Shown piece by piece: positions 1-19,605 of a stretch of DNA of 64,000 bases (position 1 is its first letter; every line of letters begins with the position of its first letter). This DNA is from Inia geoffrensis. Its lineage: Eukaryota; Chordata; Mammalia; Artiodactyla; Iniidae. The translations under genes were made by a program, and so were the position numbers. The stretch spans positions 149,620,237 through 149,684,236 of the forward strand of contig CM070899.1 of assembly GCA_036417435.1 (NCBI GenBank). The letters are read 5' to 3'. A model generated the notes under the pieces. It ran no database searches and was not told the DNA's origin. It saw nothing but the letters and a program-made list of their open reading frames with translations.

Positions 1-764
1 CACAGGTTAGAATGCCCATCATGAAAAAATCTACAAACAATAAATGCTGGAGAGGGTGTGGAGAAAAGGGAAGCCTCTTGCACTGCTGGTGGGAATGTAA
101 ATTGACACCGCCACTACGGAGAACAGTATGGAGGTTCCTTAAAAAACTAAAAACAGAATTACCATATGACCCAGCAATCCCACTACTGGGCATATACCCA
201 GAGAAAACCACAATTCAAAAAGACACATGCACCCCAATGTTCACTGCAGCACTATTTATAATAGCCAGGTCATGGAAGCAATCTAAATGTCCACTGACAG
301 GCGAATGGATAAAGAAGATGTGGTACATATATACAATGGAATATTACTCAGCCATTAAAAGGAACGAAATTGGGTCATTTGTAGAGACGTGGATGGACCT
401 AGAGACTGTCATACAGAGTGAAATAAGCCAGGAAGAGAAAAACAAATATCATATATTAACACATATATGTGGAATCTAGAAAAATGGTACAGATGAACCA
501 GTTTGCAAGGCAGAGATAGAGACACAGATGTAGAGAACAGACGTACGGACACCAAGGGGAGAAAGGGGGAGTAGGATGTATTGGGAGATTGGGACTGACA
601 TATATATACACTAATATGTATAAAATAGACAACTAATGAGAATCTGCTGTGTAGCACAGGGAACTCCACTTCGCTGTACAGCAGAAACTAACACAACATT
701 GTAAAACAACTATACCCCAATAAAAAAAATAAGTAAATTAATTTAATTTAATTAAAAAAAAAAC
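1..764 (+). mobile_element. L1 LINE, 3' end (cetartiodactyl type)
   Basis: The first 479 bases encode the C-terminal end of L1 ORF2 ([40 protein letters not shown] stop) with little damage. The 3' UTR follows, with ACTATACCCCAATAAAA and an A-rich tail ending near 764. It is cut off by the window edge. Confidence 0.93.
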
Positions 765-779
765 TTTGAGCTGTACACT

Positions 780-1555
780 GCTTGTCAAGGATAAGGGAAA
801 ACTGGGATCTCTCAAACATACTGTGGGAATGTAATTAGTACAAGTGCTATATTTGGCGAGAGATACCAATTTTAATCATACAAACCCTTTGATTTAGCAA
901 CTCTGCTTCTAGAATTCATCCTCCTGGATATAGTTATTTGCCCATGTGAGCACAAAGGAGTGTATACAGATGTTCACTGCAGCTTTGCTTGTAAAAGCAA
1001 TACACTGGTTAAACAAACTGCAGTATATACATATATGAAATATTACACTGGCGGTGAAAGTGTAAGATATGTCTTCACCTGCTGATATAGAGATATGCTT
1101 AAAAGCTGTGTATAAGAAGAGAAAGGAAGGTATGTAACCATGTATATCCCACTGTGTGGAAAAAAGGAACAGATAAAATATGTACGTGCTTGCAGTTTCT
1201 AAAAGGATACACAAAGTGTTCATGGTGATTGCCTCTAAGATGGGAAAATTACTTATTACTTCTTATAGTACTACATTTACCAGATACTGTTTGATAGTTT
1301 TTCACCATATACAATGAATTGCTTTTCTCAATATTACAAACAATAACAACAGCATCAGCATTAGATGAGGAATTCATGTATGATGTGAAATCACCTATGA
1401 TACAAAATGTCAGCAGTGGGGATCTGTGGGTGGTGGAATTATAATGGCATGTTTCTTTATACTTTTCTGTATTTTCCACTTAATTCAATGAGTACATATT
1501 ACTTTTCTATAATCTGGGGAAATGGATTAAATGTAATTAAATCAAAGAGGAAAAA
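780..1555 (+). mobile_element. Ancient L1 fragment
   Basis: Diverged L1 ORF2 3' region and UTR. CAGATGTTCACTGCAGCTTTG and the following words resemble the L1 'primate/mammal-wide' consensus (FTAALL...), and it ends in TTTTCTGTATTTTCCACTT-type sequence. Confidence 0.65.
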
Positions 1556-2085
1556 AAACAGTTCATTACAAACATGAGCAAAGAATCTGATCAGGCGGTT
1601 CACAGAAGAAGAAATACAAATAGCCATATGAAACATATGAATGTATGAAAAGATGATCAATTAGCAATCAGGAAACTGCTAATCCAAAAGAGATCATTTT
1701 TTTTACTGATTGGACAGGTAAAAATTTTAAAGAGAGACTATTTCACATGTTGGTGAGGTCTAGACAAACAGGCACTCCTATACTCCACTCCTGAAAATGT
1801 CACATGCTGTGTACATTCTGAAGGACACTTGGGTGGCACCTATCAAAAACGTAAATGTGTCCATCCTTGACCATTAATTCCACCTCTAGGAATTCCATCT
1901 TGCAGAACTACTCGGGAAGTGCACCAAACAGGAGGAAAAGAATAGACTGACTGTTTTATATTTATACTTCTATACTGCTTGAGCTTTTCTTTGCCATTTT
2001 AATTATTTTATTTACGATTTTAATAAATTTGAAATAAGTCAACATATTTTATATGCACCTATAAAATACTAATATATCCTTTCAC
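1556..2085 (+). mobile_element. Second ancient L1 fragment
   Basis: Contains GTTCACAGAAGAAGAAATAC, AAATAGCCATATGAAACAT and a poorly preserved 3' end. The order differs from the preceding fragment, so it is a separate insertion. Confidence 0.6.
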
Positions 2086-2460
2086 ACTTATTTATTGCAA
2101 TGGGAATGTTCAAAGGAGGAAAGCCTGGTGCCAAGGGGAGCCCCTTTCCACGTGGTGCACAGCAGGTGGAGCTGAGCACCAGTCGTGAACATGAACGACC
2201 GACCAAAGGAAGCTAAGCATCTGAGTCCAATGATCCTGGCAAGAAACCCAGCTGCCAACTCTTGTGTGATGGCTAAGGAAACCAAGAATGCAGCAAAAGC
2301 CCCTCCCATTCCATTTTGTCTTGCTCCCTCTCCTGCAAGCCACACAGGTCACTCTCGGGAAAGGATCAAGGCGGTGCACACTGGCTGCTGACATTTCATT
2401 AGCAGTTACTTACGCTGGTGGCAGAGCCAGAAAAGTGGCTGTGCACTTATACAACCAGAT
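2086..2460. other. Unclassified GC-richer segment
   Basis: About 375 bp between an old L1 and L2 debris. It is unlike either and has no recognisable protein. Short open frames exist on both strands but show no start, splice or family signal that I can support. Confidence 0.4.
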
Positions 2461-2469
2461 CATTTACTC

Positions 2470-3210
2470 AATAAGATCACTTACTCAATAAACATTCAGC
2501 AAGTACCTACTATGTGCCAGATACTTTGCTGAGAGTTGGGATGACTGAGAGGGACAGACAGTATCCATATTTTCAAGGGAGTCAGAATTCTGGCTGGGGA
2601 GGGACAACATGTTAATAAACAACTAAACGGCAATGGAATACGCGAAGAGCATCTTCTCCACTAGGACATAAGTTCCCAGGAAGCATGGGTAGTGTTCTGT
2701 TCATCACTGTGACCCCACTGCCTGGAAAGCATCCAGCAAATGGTAGGCAGAGAGTAAATGTTTGCTGCATAAACTGAGTAAGGGCACACACAAGTGCTAT
2801 GGGAGCCTAGAGGAGTAGCTCTCTCTACCCAGAAGGTTCCACCACAGAAGGTAGAATGTACTGAGCAGTCAGACTAGGGAGGAGTAAAGCATTCCAGTCA
2901 GGGACCAGCAGGTTCCAAAACAGGGACGTATGAAAAACCACATTATTCATGGGATGCAAAAGGTTTGCTAGGTTAGAACTTGGAATATACATTAATGAGT
3001 GGCAAGATGGAAGACTGATGAGCTCGGGACAAGAGCCAAAAGGATTTGTAGGCCCTGCTTGAAAGTCTGCTTTTATAGGGAATCTTTCAAGAATTTGAGG
3101 CAGAGAAGTGACAAGGGATTTGTGTTTCAGAAGGCTCATTCTGGCAGCACTGAAGAGGACAACACAAAAGCAAGGGGGAACTCACTTGGCACCTACCTCA
3201 ATAGTCCAGT
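2470..3210 (-). mobile_element. L2 LINE 3' end, antisense, with small nested L2 piece
   Basis: CAAGTACCTACTATGTGCCAG is the reverse of the L2 terminus. At about 2660-2785 a short plus-strand L2 end (CATAAGTTCCCAGGAAGC ... CTGCATAAACTGAG) is embedded. L2-like sequence resumes beyond the hAT relic to about 3650. Confidence 0.65.
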
Positions 3211-3212
3211 GT

Positions 3213-3432
3213 AGCGGTTCTCAACCACTGTGATTCCACTCCCCACGTAATGTCTGGCAGTGTCGAGAGACATTTTTGGTTGTCACACTAGTGGGAGTGC
3301 GGATGGGTTAGTGCTACTGGCATCTAGCAGGTAGAGGCCAGAGATGTTGCTAAACAGCCTACAAGGCACAGAAGCCCCCACAAAGAATTATCCCGACTCA
3401 AATTTCAATAATGCCAAGGCTGAGAAAATCTG
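3213..3432 (+). mobile_element. MER20-type hAT DNA transposon relic
   Basis: Near full length: GCGGTTCTCAACC start, ACATTTTTGGTTGTCACA, CTACTGGCATCTAGCAGGTA, GAATTATCC and a terminal AAGGCTGAGAAAATCTGG corresponding to the inverted end. Confidence 0.85.
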
Positions 3433-3867
3433 GACTAGTGAGAAGTGAAAAGCCTCCCAGAAAAGCTGCAGGAATAAAGAGGGGACTATTTAGAACAGAT
3501 TACATAGGACTCAAGAACTTATGGATATTGCAGTGAGGTCAAGGATAACTCTGAGGTTTCTAGCTGGGTGAATGGGTGAGTGGTGATGCCAGTAAGCAAG
3601 CCTACAAGGACAAAAAGAGAAGCAGGCTGAGAGACTGGCAGGAACATCAATTTTGAATGTAATAAATTTTAAAATCTCTGTGGGGGTGAAGGAGAGCACA
3701 GGGACGGCATCTGGCAGCCTCTGTCCCTGCAGGATATTTCCACAGGTCCCCAGATGTGTGCTGAATTGGATGTCTGCTCCCCCAGACCGATGCTTTACGT
3801 TAAACAAACAAGCCTCTTTCATAGAAAGTCTGGGTGTTTTTCAGTTGGCTGCCTCTGCATTGGGCTC
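3433..3867. other. L2 remainder and unclassified sequence before the TDRD3 retrocopy
   Basis: 3433-3600 continues the antisense L2. 3650-3867 is unclassified and may include the diverged 5' end of the retrocopy. Confidence 0.35.
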
Positions 3868-4335
3868 TGGGGTAGAACCTAAATCACAGGTCTGTCAGGG
3901 ATAACACAGATTGTCAAATACTGAACAAAATGGAGCAATGGATGATAACCAACCAAGGTATCTTCCTCAAGATGATACCAGATGGCCAAGAAATGAAAAA
4001 TCTCATTTTCAAAGAGACCCAAAATTCAAAGTCAATTTTAGAAGGCAGTGGGTTACCTAGAACAGGTTCTGCAAAACTGAGTACTTTTTCAGGATCTGAA
4101 GTATGAGCTGAGGAGAAAATCAAGTGTGGACAGACCATATTTTAGATGCGACAGAACTAAAGAAATTCCATATCCTCTAAGTCCTTAGCACAACAAATGC
4201 TGCTTTAAAAAAAAAAAAAAAAGAGGGGGAGTAACTGTGCAAAGCAAAAGATTCATACTATGCAGAGGCACAAAAAAAAAAAAAAATCCACTTCCTGAAG
4301 AATCCATAAATTATAAGAATCAAAAATGTAGGAAA

Positions 4336-4619
4336 GGCTTCCCTGGTGGCGCGGTGGTTGGGAGTCCGCCTGCCGGTGCAGGGGAGGCGGGTTCGTGTCC
4401 CGGTCCGGGAGGATCCCACATGCCGCGGAGTGGCTGGGCCCGTGAGCAATGGCCGCTGAGCCTGCGTGTCCGGAGCCTGTGCTCCGCAGCGGGAGAGGCC
4501 ACAACAGTGAGAGGCCCGCGTACCGCAAAAAAAAGTGTGACTCATTCCGCTCTGTATTCCCAACACCATACTTGCTTAGAAAATAGCAAACATTAAAAAA
4601 TAAATGTTTAAAAAAAAAA
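4336..4619 (+). mobile_element. CHR-type SINE with about 70-bp extra 3' sequence
   Basis: The SINE body runs to about 4534 (GTACCGCAAAA end). It is followed by an unrelated stretch containing GACTCATTCCGCTCTG and AAATAAATG, then a second poly(A). The 14-bp TSD AAAAATGTAGGAAA (4322-4335 and 4620-4633) lies outside the extra sequence, so body and extension inserted together. Confidence 0.85.
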
Positions 4620-4644
4620 AAAAATGTAGGAAAAGAGAAAACCA

Positions 4645-4961
4645 GGGACTTCCCTGGTGGCATAGTGGTTAAGAATCCACCTGCCAATGCAGGGGACACA
4701 GGTTCAAGCCCTGGTCCGGGAAGATCCCACATGCCGCAGAGCAACTAAGCCCGTGTGCCACAACTACTGAGCCCACGTGCCACAACTACTGAGCATGCGT
4801 GCCTAGACCCCGTGCTCCAGAACAAGAGAAGCCACCACAATGAGAAGCCCGCACACCACAACAAAGAGTAGCCCCCACTCACCACAACTAGAGAAAGCCC
4901 ACACACAGCAACAAAGACCCAACATAGCCAAAAAATAAATTAATTAATTTTTTTAAAAAAG
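4645..4961 (+). mobile_element. CHR-L SINE (long form)
   Basis: tRNA-derived head GACTTCCCTGGTGGCATAG, internal CCACAACTACTGAGC repeats, CAACAAAGACCCAACATAGC end. The TSD GAGAAAACCA (4635-4644, 4963-4972) lies within TDRD3 pseudogene sequence. Confidence 0.9.
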
Positions 4962-5883
4962 AGAGAAAACCAAACAGCTAATCCTGATCATTTTTATGAC
5001 AAGAAACCATGAAAAATAAATAATGAAGCTTTCAGTGTCGTAAAAACTGAAGCACCTTTTAATGTAAGTATTGATGACCAGAATCCCACTGGAAAGAAGA
5101 GTATCACTGGTGTTGAGTGGAGAGACAGAAATGCCTGAAGGGAAGGCAAGTAGGATCTATTAAGCCAACAGGACCACTCATAGCTACACCCTATAATGAC
5201 AAAATATTTTAAAATACTGGGCCCCAAAGAAGATCTGGGCCAATTAAACAAAATAAAAATACTATAATCACCTACTCCTATGGAAAATGCAAAACTGTAG
5301 AAACCAGAAGGTGAATGTTTTGCACTCTGTTGGAAAGACAAGTTTTAGTGATCAGGAGCGGAAACTCTCCATCCTTCAGGTATGACAGCAGTTGTTAATT
5401 CATGGAGTACAGGGACTATGAAGAAGCCGCTACTAAACAACATCAGGCCCATTCAGATAGGGAGATGGGAGGAAGACAGCATCTACAGCCAAACTCTTGA
5501 GCCTCGTAGAGGAGATGATGGCCAGCCAAGACGATCCACTCAACCAACCCAGCAGCTTTACCAACCTCCCAGGGCTCAGAACGAGTATGACAAGAGTCTT
5601 TGTTTAGAAACAAGCCAGTGACTAGACCTCCTCCTTTCCCTTTAGAATAAAATGCAGCCACTGTGGATATTATTATTTGGAGAATGAAAAAACAGATTTT
5701 AGGGGAAAAAAAAAAATCAACCCACACAAAGAATGGGAAAAAATATGGAGCCAGATAAAGCAACTACCTTTTACAAGTAAAAGAATTTTTTCTTCTGCCA
5801 TCAATAAAACCAATGTGTTATTTAAAAAAAAAAAAAGAGTCTAAAAGAAATAAAATAAAAATAAAATTTAAAAATCTCAGTGC

Positions 5884-6101
5884 CAGGACTTCACTGGTGG
5901 TCCAGTGGGTAAGACTCCCTGCTCCCAACGCAGGGGGCCTGGGTTTGATCCCTGGCCAGGGAGCTAGGTCCCACATGTGTGCTGCAACTAAGAAGTCTGC
6001 ATGCCGCAACTAAGAAGCCTTCATGCCACAACTAAAGATCCCGCGTGCCACAACTGAGACCCGGCGCAGCCAAAATAAATAAATATTAAAAAAAAAAAAA
6101 A
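5884..6101 (+). mobile_element. CHR-type SINE
   Basis: Head GGACTTCACTGGTGGTCCAG with GGTTTGATCCCTGG (B-box region) and poly(A) tail. It is flanked by TSD AAAATCTCAGTG (about 5871-5882 and 6099-6110). Confidence 0.9.
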
Positions 6102-6285
6102 ATCTCAGTGGCACAAAGACTCTCACTTGATCTAAGATTTTTTCCTAGCTGTAATTTTATAAATATCAAAGTTTCCATTAACCTTCCAACCTCCTACCCT
6201 TAAAGCCAGGCCCACAGTCAGCCTGCAAATCCTCAGGCTGAGTCTGGTGTGTCTTGTGGGGTTTAGAGGGAGGCAGAGAACTCAC

Positions 6286-6459
6286 CTGAGAGTGTGGCCA
6301 GGGTTCGTTCAGCTGTTCGGCGGAGGGTCTCCCCGGGCTGCCACTCTGCCTGGGGCAGCATCCAAACGTCCTGGTCTCCAAGCTTCTCTCTGACCAACAG
6401 AATGAGGTTCCTGTCTAGCTTCCGGTGCAGTGAGGTTCGGTCATTCTTTACATCGGCTT
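6286..6459 (-). CDS. MRPL46: MRPL46 coding exon 3
   Basis: 174 nt after a TTTTTTCTTCACAG acceptor. It completes a Glu codon and reads [17 protein letters not shown] through ATLS plus one base, with a GTGAG donor. It carries the Nudix-like segment. Confidence 0.95.
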
Positions 6460-8985
6460 CTGTGAAGAAAAAAGGGGGTCACAGGAGACAAGAGGACTGT
6501 GTTCTGCCAGAACCAAGAAGATTAGAGTTTTAGAGTCCTCCTTTAAGGTAGAGCCACAACCTCTGCCCTCAAAGAACTTAAAATCAAATTAGAACCCTGA
6601 CTCGTCTCTCTAACTCTGACCTCTCTCAGGACAGAGTCTCACAATCTTGAGAAAACTAAAATTTAACAAGAAGAAACCAAAAGCTGAACTCCTCCTTTGA
6701 AGAGCCAAACACAAAGTACTTTGAGCCTCTGGAAAAGAAGCAATACCCGGACACTACTATTTCATCGGTCTTGACACTGTTACTGACTTAACCAGCCCCT
6801 ACTTTCTCTGTTCTTCACTCTTCATCGTGAAATAAGAATAAAAGAACTCAACCCCCTGCTTTGGGAGGGATTTCAGATAAAATACAGGAAACTAGTGGGG
6901 AACACTTAATTTGCCCCACTCTTAGTTCCAAACTAGGAGGTAAACCCAGATAACATTCCTGAGGCTTAACTGAAACAGATAAGGCTATCCCTTATATATA
7001 ATACCCTTACATCCCACTCAAAAATAACACAGACCTTGAAAAAATTATATTAGGGTGGATGTGAGGAACAGGGAAAAGAATTTCTTTTTCTCCCACGTGA
7101 AAGAAGTTCTATCATTTGAAATTACTGTTACTTAAAACACAAGCAGGGGTTAAGCAAGAATCCTTCGTTTGGGAACCAGAATACCCCCCTTTTCTACCTC
7201 TAACTGGCCTGAAAAGACCACAAACCTGTTATTCGAGCTCCAGGTTTGAACTGTAGGAATTTCTGCTCCCACATGTCTTCCAAATCCTGCAACAGCAATA
7301 TATTCTGCTCATCTTCTTCTTCACCATAAAGGTCGCTTTTCTTCTTTGCCAGTTTCTGGGTTTCATCCAAAGCACGAAGCTCATGGTCTGAATAGAGGCT
7401 TCTCTCTATCTCGATCTGGGAAAATTAAAAGAGCAAAAATCTACCCCAAACTGGGAAAATTAAAAGGACAAAAAAACAAAATAAAACAGAGCTACAGTGC
7501 ACTTGACAGACTCAGAAGTTTACCACCCAACAGACATACAACTAAAACACCACAGAGAAAACAGAGAAAAAAAGATCAGCTGCACTTTGGGCTTGAGTTA
7601 TATTTACTAAAACATTAGAATGTGTTTGGAGGTCAAGACTGCCACAAAGAACAGCAGACTAGGACAGGCATTGCCTGCCCACTTACCTCCCTCCAGTCAG
7701 GCCAGTCTTTGATTAGAATCTCACTCACCATGAACGTTCCTGCTTCAGGGAGTTTACAGATGCCATTCCTTCTCCCTAGAATGTTTTCCCTCATGCTCTC
7801 CTGGGAGAACCCTACTCATCCTTCAGATCTCAATTTAAATATCATTTTTAAAAAAAATCACTTTCTTAAGAAAGATATTCTATGACACCTCCCATTAAAA
7901 TCAAATTAATGTCCCTGTTAAACACTATTACAGTACCCTGTGTTTTCCTTTACAACACTTACCAAAGACTTCAATTCCATCATCATGTGGTTATTTGATT
8001 ATTGACTGATGCCCCCTCCGCCAAATTGAAGTGCTCTGAGAACCACAGCTATGTCTGTCTCATTCACCACTGCATCCCTAACACTTAGCAGTGTCTGTAC
8101 AAAGTGGGTCCTAAATGATTATCTATAAAGCGATTAATAAAATGTCTGCAGAGTAAATTAATAAGCCAAGTAAAAAGGACAGAAGTGAAGTTTTTATCTC
8201 TCAGTAGCCAAGACAAAAACGTCTCAGGTTCTGGGGGAACATAATATCCTTTAATCACTATGGGGATTTAAGACCCTCATAGCCACTACACCGCTTTTGC
8301 CCATGTCTCTTCACTTGCCCCTCACACAAAAGACTTTATCACAGACATCTCACGGATGTGCCCGTTGCCTTTTCCTTACGCTCATCACATAACAAAGACT
8401 TTCTCCTCTCTAAACTGTCAACTACCTATGATAAGGGCTGAATCCGTCTTGTTCACCATCGCATGCCCAGTATATTGACTGAAAAAGGAGAGCATCTCCA
8501 AAGAGTTGCCGACGATAACAACAGAAAAGATCAATGAAAACGAAGTACCTTTTATTGAACGCGTACTACGTACCACACCAACCCAGTAAGGTAGGCACCA
8601 TTTTGCAGGTAAGTATACTGAAGCTCAGAGAAGTGAAGTAAATTGCCCAAAGTCACACAAACTAATCGGTGGCGGAACAGGAATCAAATGCAAGTCAGCG
8701 TGCCTCTACTGCTTCCCCAACTGCACCCAGGAGCGACGACCCGCACCTCAATCCCACCTGCTGTAGCAGAGCCTCCATCTCTTCCTGCAATGGGGTCAGC
8801 GGCTTCGAGACCAGCGGTGGCCGCTGCAGGCACAACGCGCCCAGCAAGCGCCATGGAGACGCGCTGCTCGAGGGTGCGGCCGCAAGGGCCAAGCTGCGAG
8901 AACCCAAACTACGGGTCCAGGGGCCCTCGAACTGCCGCCAGCCCCTCGCCACCCCTAATACAGTCAGCCTTACAGGCCCCGCCAT
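6286..8985 (-). CDS. MRPL46: MRPL46, mitochondrial large ribosomal subunit protein mL46 (3' end missing)
   Basis: Nuclear gene for a protein of the mitochondrial 39S ribosomal subunit. Three coding exons are visible: 8758-8985, 7226-7415 and 6286-6459, joined in phases 0 and 1 with GT/AG sites, giving 197 complete codons. The translation starts [11 protein letters not shown] and contains the family stretches [29 protein letters not shown] and [14 protein letters not shown]. These agree with my memory of human MRPL46 (about 279 residues). The Arg/Ala-rich start fits a mitochondrial targeting peptide. Residues about 176-193 ([18 protein letters not shown]) are a degenerate Nudix-like box without the catalytic REXXEE, as expected for a structural protein. 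About 82 C-terminal residues are missing. No matching open frame lies between 1 and 6285, so the last exon should be left of the window. It is divergent from MRPS11 and probably shares its promoter. Confidence 0.96.
6460..7225 (-). other. MRPL46: MRPL46 intron 2
   Basis: 766 bp with consensus splice ends. It is low-complexity-poor, and I see no identifiable mobile element. Confidence 0.7.
7226..7415 (-). CDS. MRPL46: MRPL46 coding exon 2
   Basis: 190 nt following a TTTTCCCAG acceptor. It begins [18 protein letters not shown] and ends ...KPGARIT plus one base, with a GTTTGT donor. It enters in phase 0 and leaves in phase 1. Confidence 0.95.
7690..8145 (+). mobile_element. L2 LINE 3' end in MRPL46 intron 1
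   Basis: CATTCCTTCTCCCTAGAATG, CTCATCCTTCAGATCTCAA, CACCACTGCATCCCTAACAC and GGGTCCTAAATGATTATC follow the L2 3' consensus order. It ends near AATAAAATG. A smaller L2-like piece lies at about 8400-8485. Confidence 0.75.
8540..8697 (+). mobile_element. MIR SINE in MRPL46 intron 1
   Basis: TTTTATTGAACGCGTACTAC, CATTTTGCAGGTAAGTATAC, CTCAGAGAAGTGAAGTAAA and TTGCCCAAAGTCACACAA are MIR core order. It ends only about 60 bp from the exon 1 donor. Confidence 0.8.
8758..8985 (-). CDS. MRPL46: MRPL46 coding exon 1
   Basis: Codons 1-76, ending ...EALLQQ, then a GTGGG donor just below 8758. The ATG is at 8985-8983 with G at +4. The exon is GC-rich and encodes the presumed mitochondrial targeting peptide. 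Confidence 0.95.
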
Positions 8986-9374
8986 CTGTCAACCTTCCCA
9001 CAACGTACCGCGGCTCCCAGCGAGGTCCTGGGCCAATCCTCTTTTCCCACAAGGCAGTGCGGGCACAGCATGACGGGAAGAGCTAGGTTTCCCCGGAACT
9101 AGTAGAACGAACCATTCCAATATGGAGGGGTGGGCGAAGATCTCGTGTTAGAAAACTAGGAAAAGGGGGGAGGATTTCCAGTTGCCACTCTCAACGATAG
9201 TTATTATGGAGCATTTAAATGGGAATAAAAATCTTTAATGTACATTATAAAAAGGAATCAGGTGACTTTTCCTCTGCAACCCCCCCCACAAGCGCTCGTG
9301 GTGCTGGCTCCGCTCCAGCCCCGCCAAGCTCCGCGGTTGCCGCGGACGGGAGCTGAGTGGGGTCAACTCAAGTC
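8986..9374. promoter_or_regulatory. Bidirectional promoter, MRPL46/MRPS11
   Basis: 389 bp separate the two divergent start codons. Visible elements include CCAAT at 9033-9037 and 9117-9121, an ETS-type CCGGAA at 9093-9098 (GABPA/NRF-2 sites are common in nuclear genes for mitochondrial proteins), and a GC-rich leader just before the MRPS11 ATG. A TATA-like run (CATTATAAAAAGG) lies near 9244-9256. Transcription start sites cannot be placed from sequence alone. Confidence 0.75.
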
Positions 9375-19306
<9,932 letters not shown>

Positions 19307-19605
19307 GGGGCAGGAAGCCTGCACCTGAACCTGACCTCAAGTCCCGCCTCCAGCTGGACGTCATGGAAAGCACACTGTCAGAGCTCTCTCCAGGGAGGGC
19401 TTGTTAGAGACCCTTCAAGCAGTAAGGGAGAGCTCTGCCTCCTTATGGGATGGCCTTTGCTTGTTCCTTCGACTGGAGACCAGTATGCCCAGAAGTGCCT
19501 CTCCTGGACAGGAAGGGAGCTACAGGGGCAGCTGTGGCCCAGACGCCAACCAGTAAATGCTGCAGCTGCTCTGAAATAATAAAAATACCTCTACCATCTG
19601 TAGTA
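19307..19605 (+). other. MRPS11: MRPS11 3' UTR with poly(A) signal
   Basis: Non-coding sequence after the stop. AATAAA lies at 19578-19583, about 270 nt downstream, followed by a T/G-rich stretch (GTGGGTTTTTTGCTTC) from about 19610 that could serve as the downstream element. The cleavage point is an estimate. Confidence 0.75.

Larger units (their letters stand above)
3868..5836 (+). pseudogene. TDRD3: TDRD3 processed pseudogene, split by two SINEs
   Basis: An intronless, 5'-truncated, disabled copy of tudor domain containing 3 mRNA. Across shifting frames one can read EPKSQ, NTEQNGAMDDNQPR, RNEKSHFQRD, QNSKSILEGSGLPR, NPLPEESINYKNQK, DHFYDKKP, GECFALCWKD and MTAVV, ending LLNNIRPIQ and [17 protein letters not shown]. 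The order is that of the C-terminal half of human TDRD3, including its Tudor domain. Several stops and frameshifts prevent translation. A 3' UTR-like tail follows, with AATAAA at 5803-5808 and a poly(A) run at 5823-5835, the hallmark of L1-mediated retrotransposition. A SINE interrupts it at 4336-4619 and another at 4645-4961, so it predates both. The true TDRD3 gene is elsewhere in mammals (human chromosome 13). The 5' boundary is uncertain by about 50 bp. Confidence 0.88.

Noticed and set aside
12..479. 155-codon open frame at the left edge
   Set aside because: It is the C-terminal end of L1 ORF2 followed by the L1 3' UTR, not a host gene.
4760..4930. Regularly repeated CCACAACTACTGAGC units resembling a CRISPR-like array
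   Set aside because: They are internal repeats of the CHR-L SINE, found in every long copy. This is a mammalian genome.
1..6285. Search for the last MRPL46 coding exon
   Set aside because: I looked for the expected C-terminal part (about 82 residues) on the minus strand and found no matching frame, so I place it outside the window.
8643..9086. Plus-strand frames of 134-147 codons
   Set aside because: They are antisense shadows of MRPL46 exon 1, a GC-rich coding exon.
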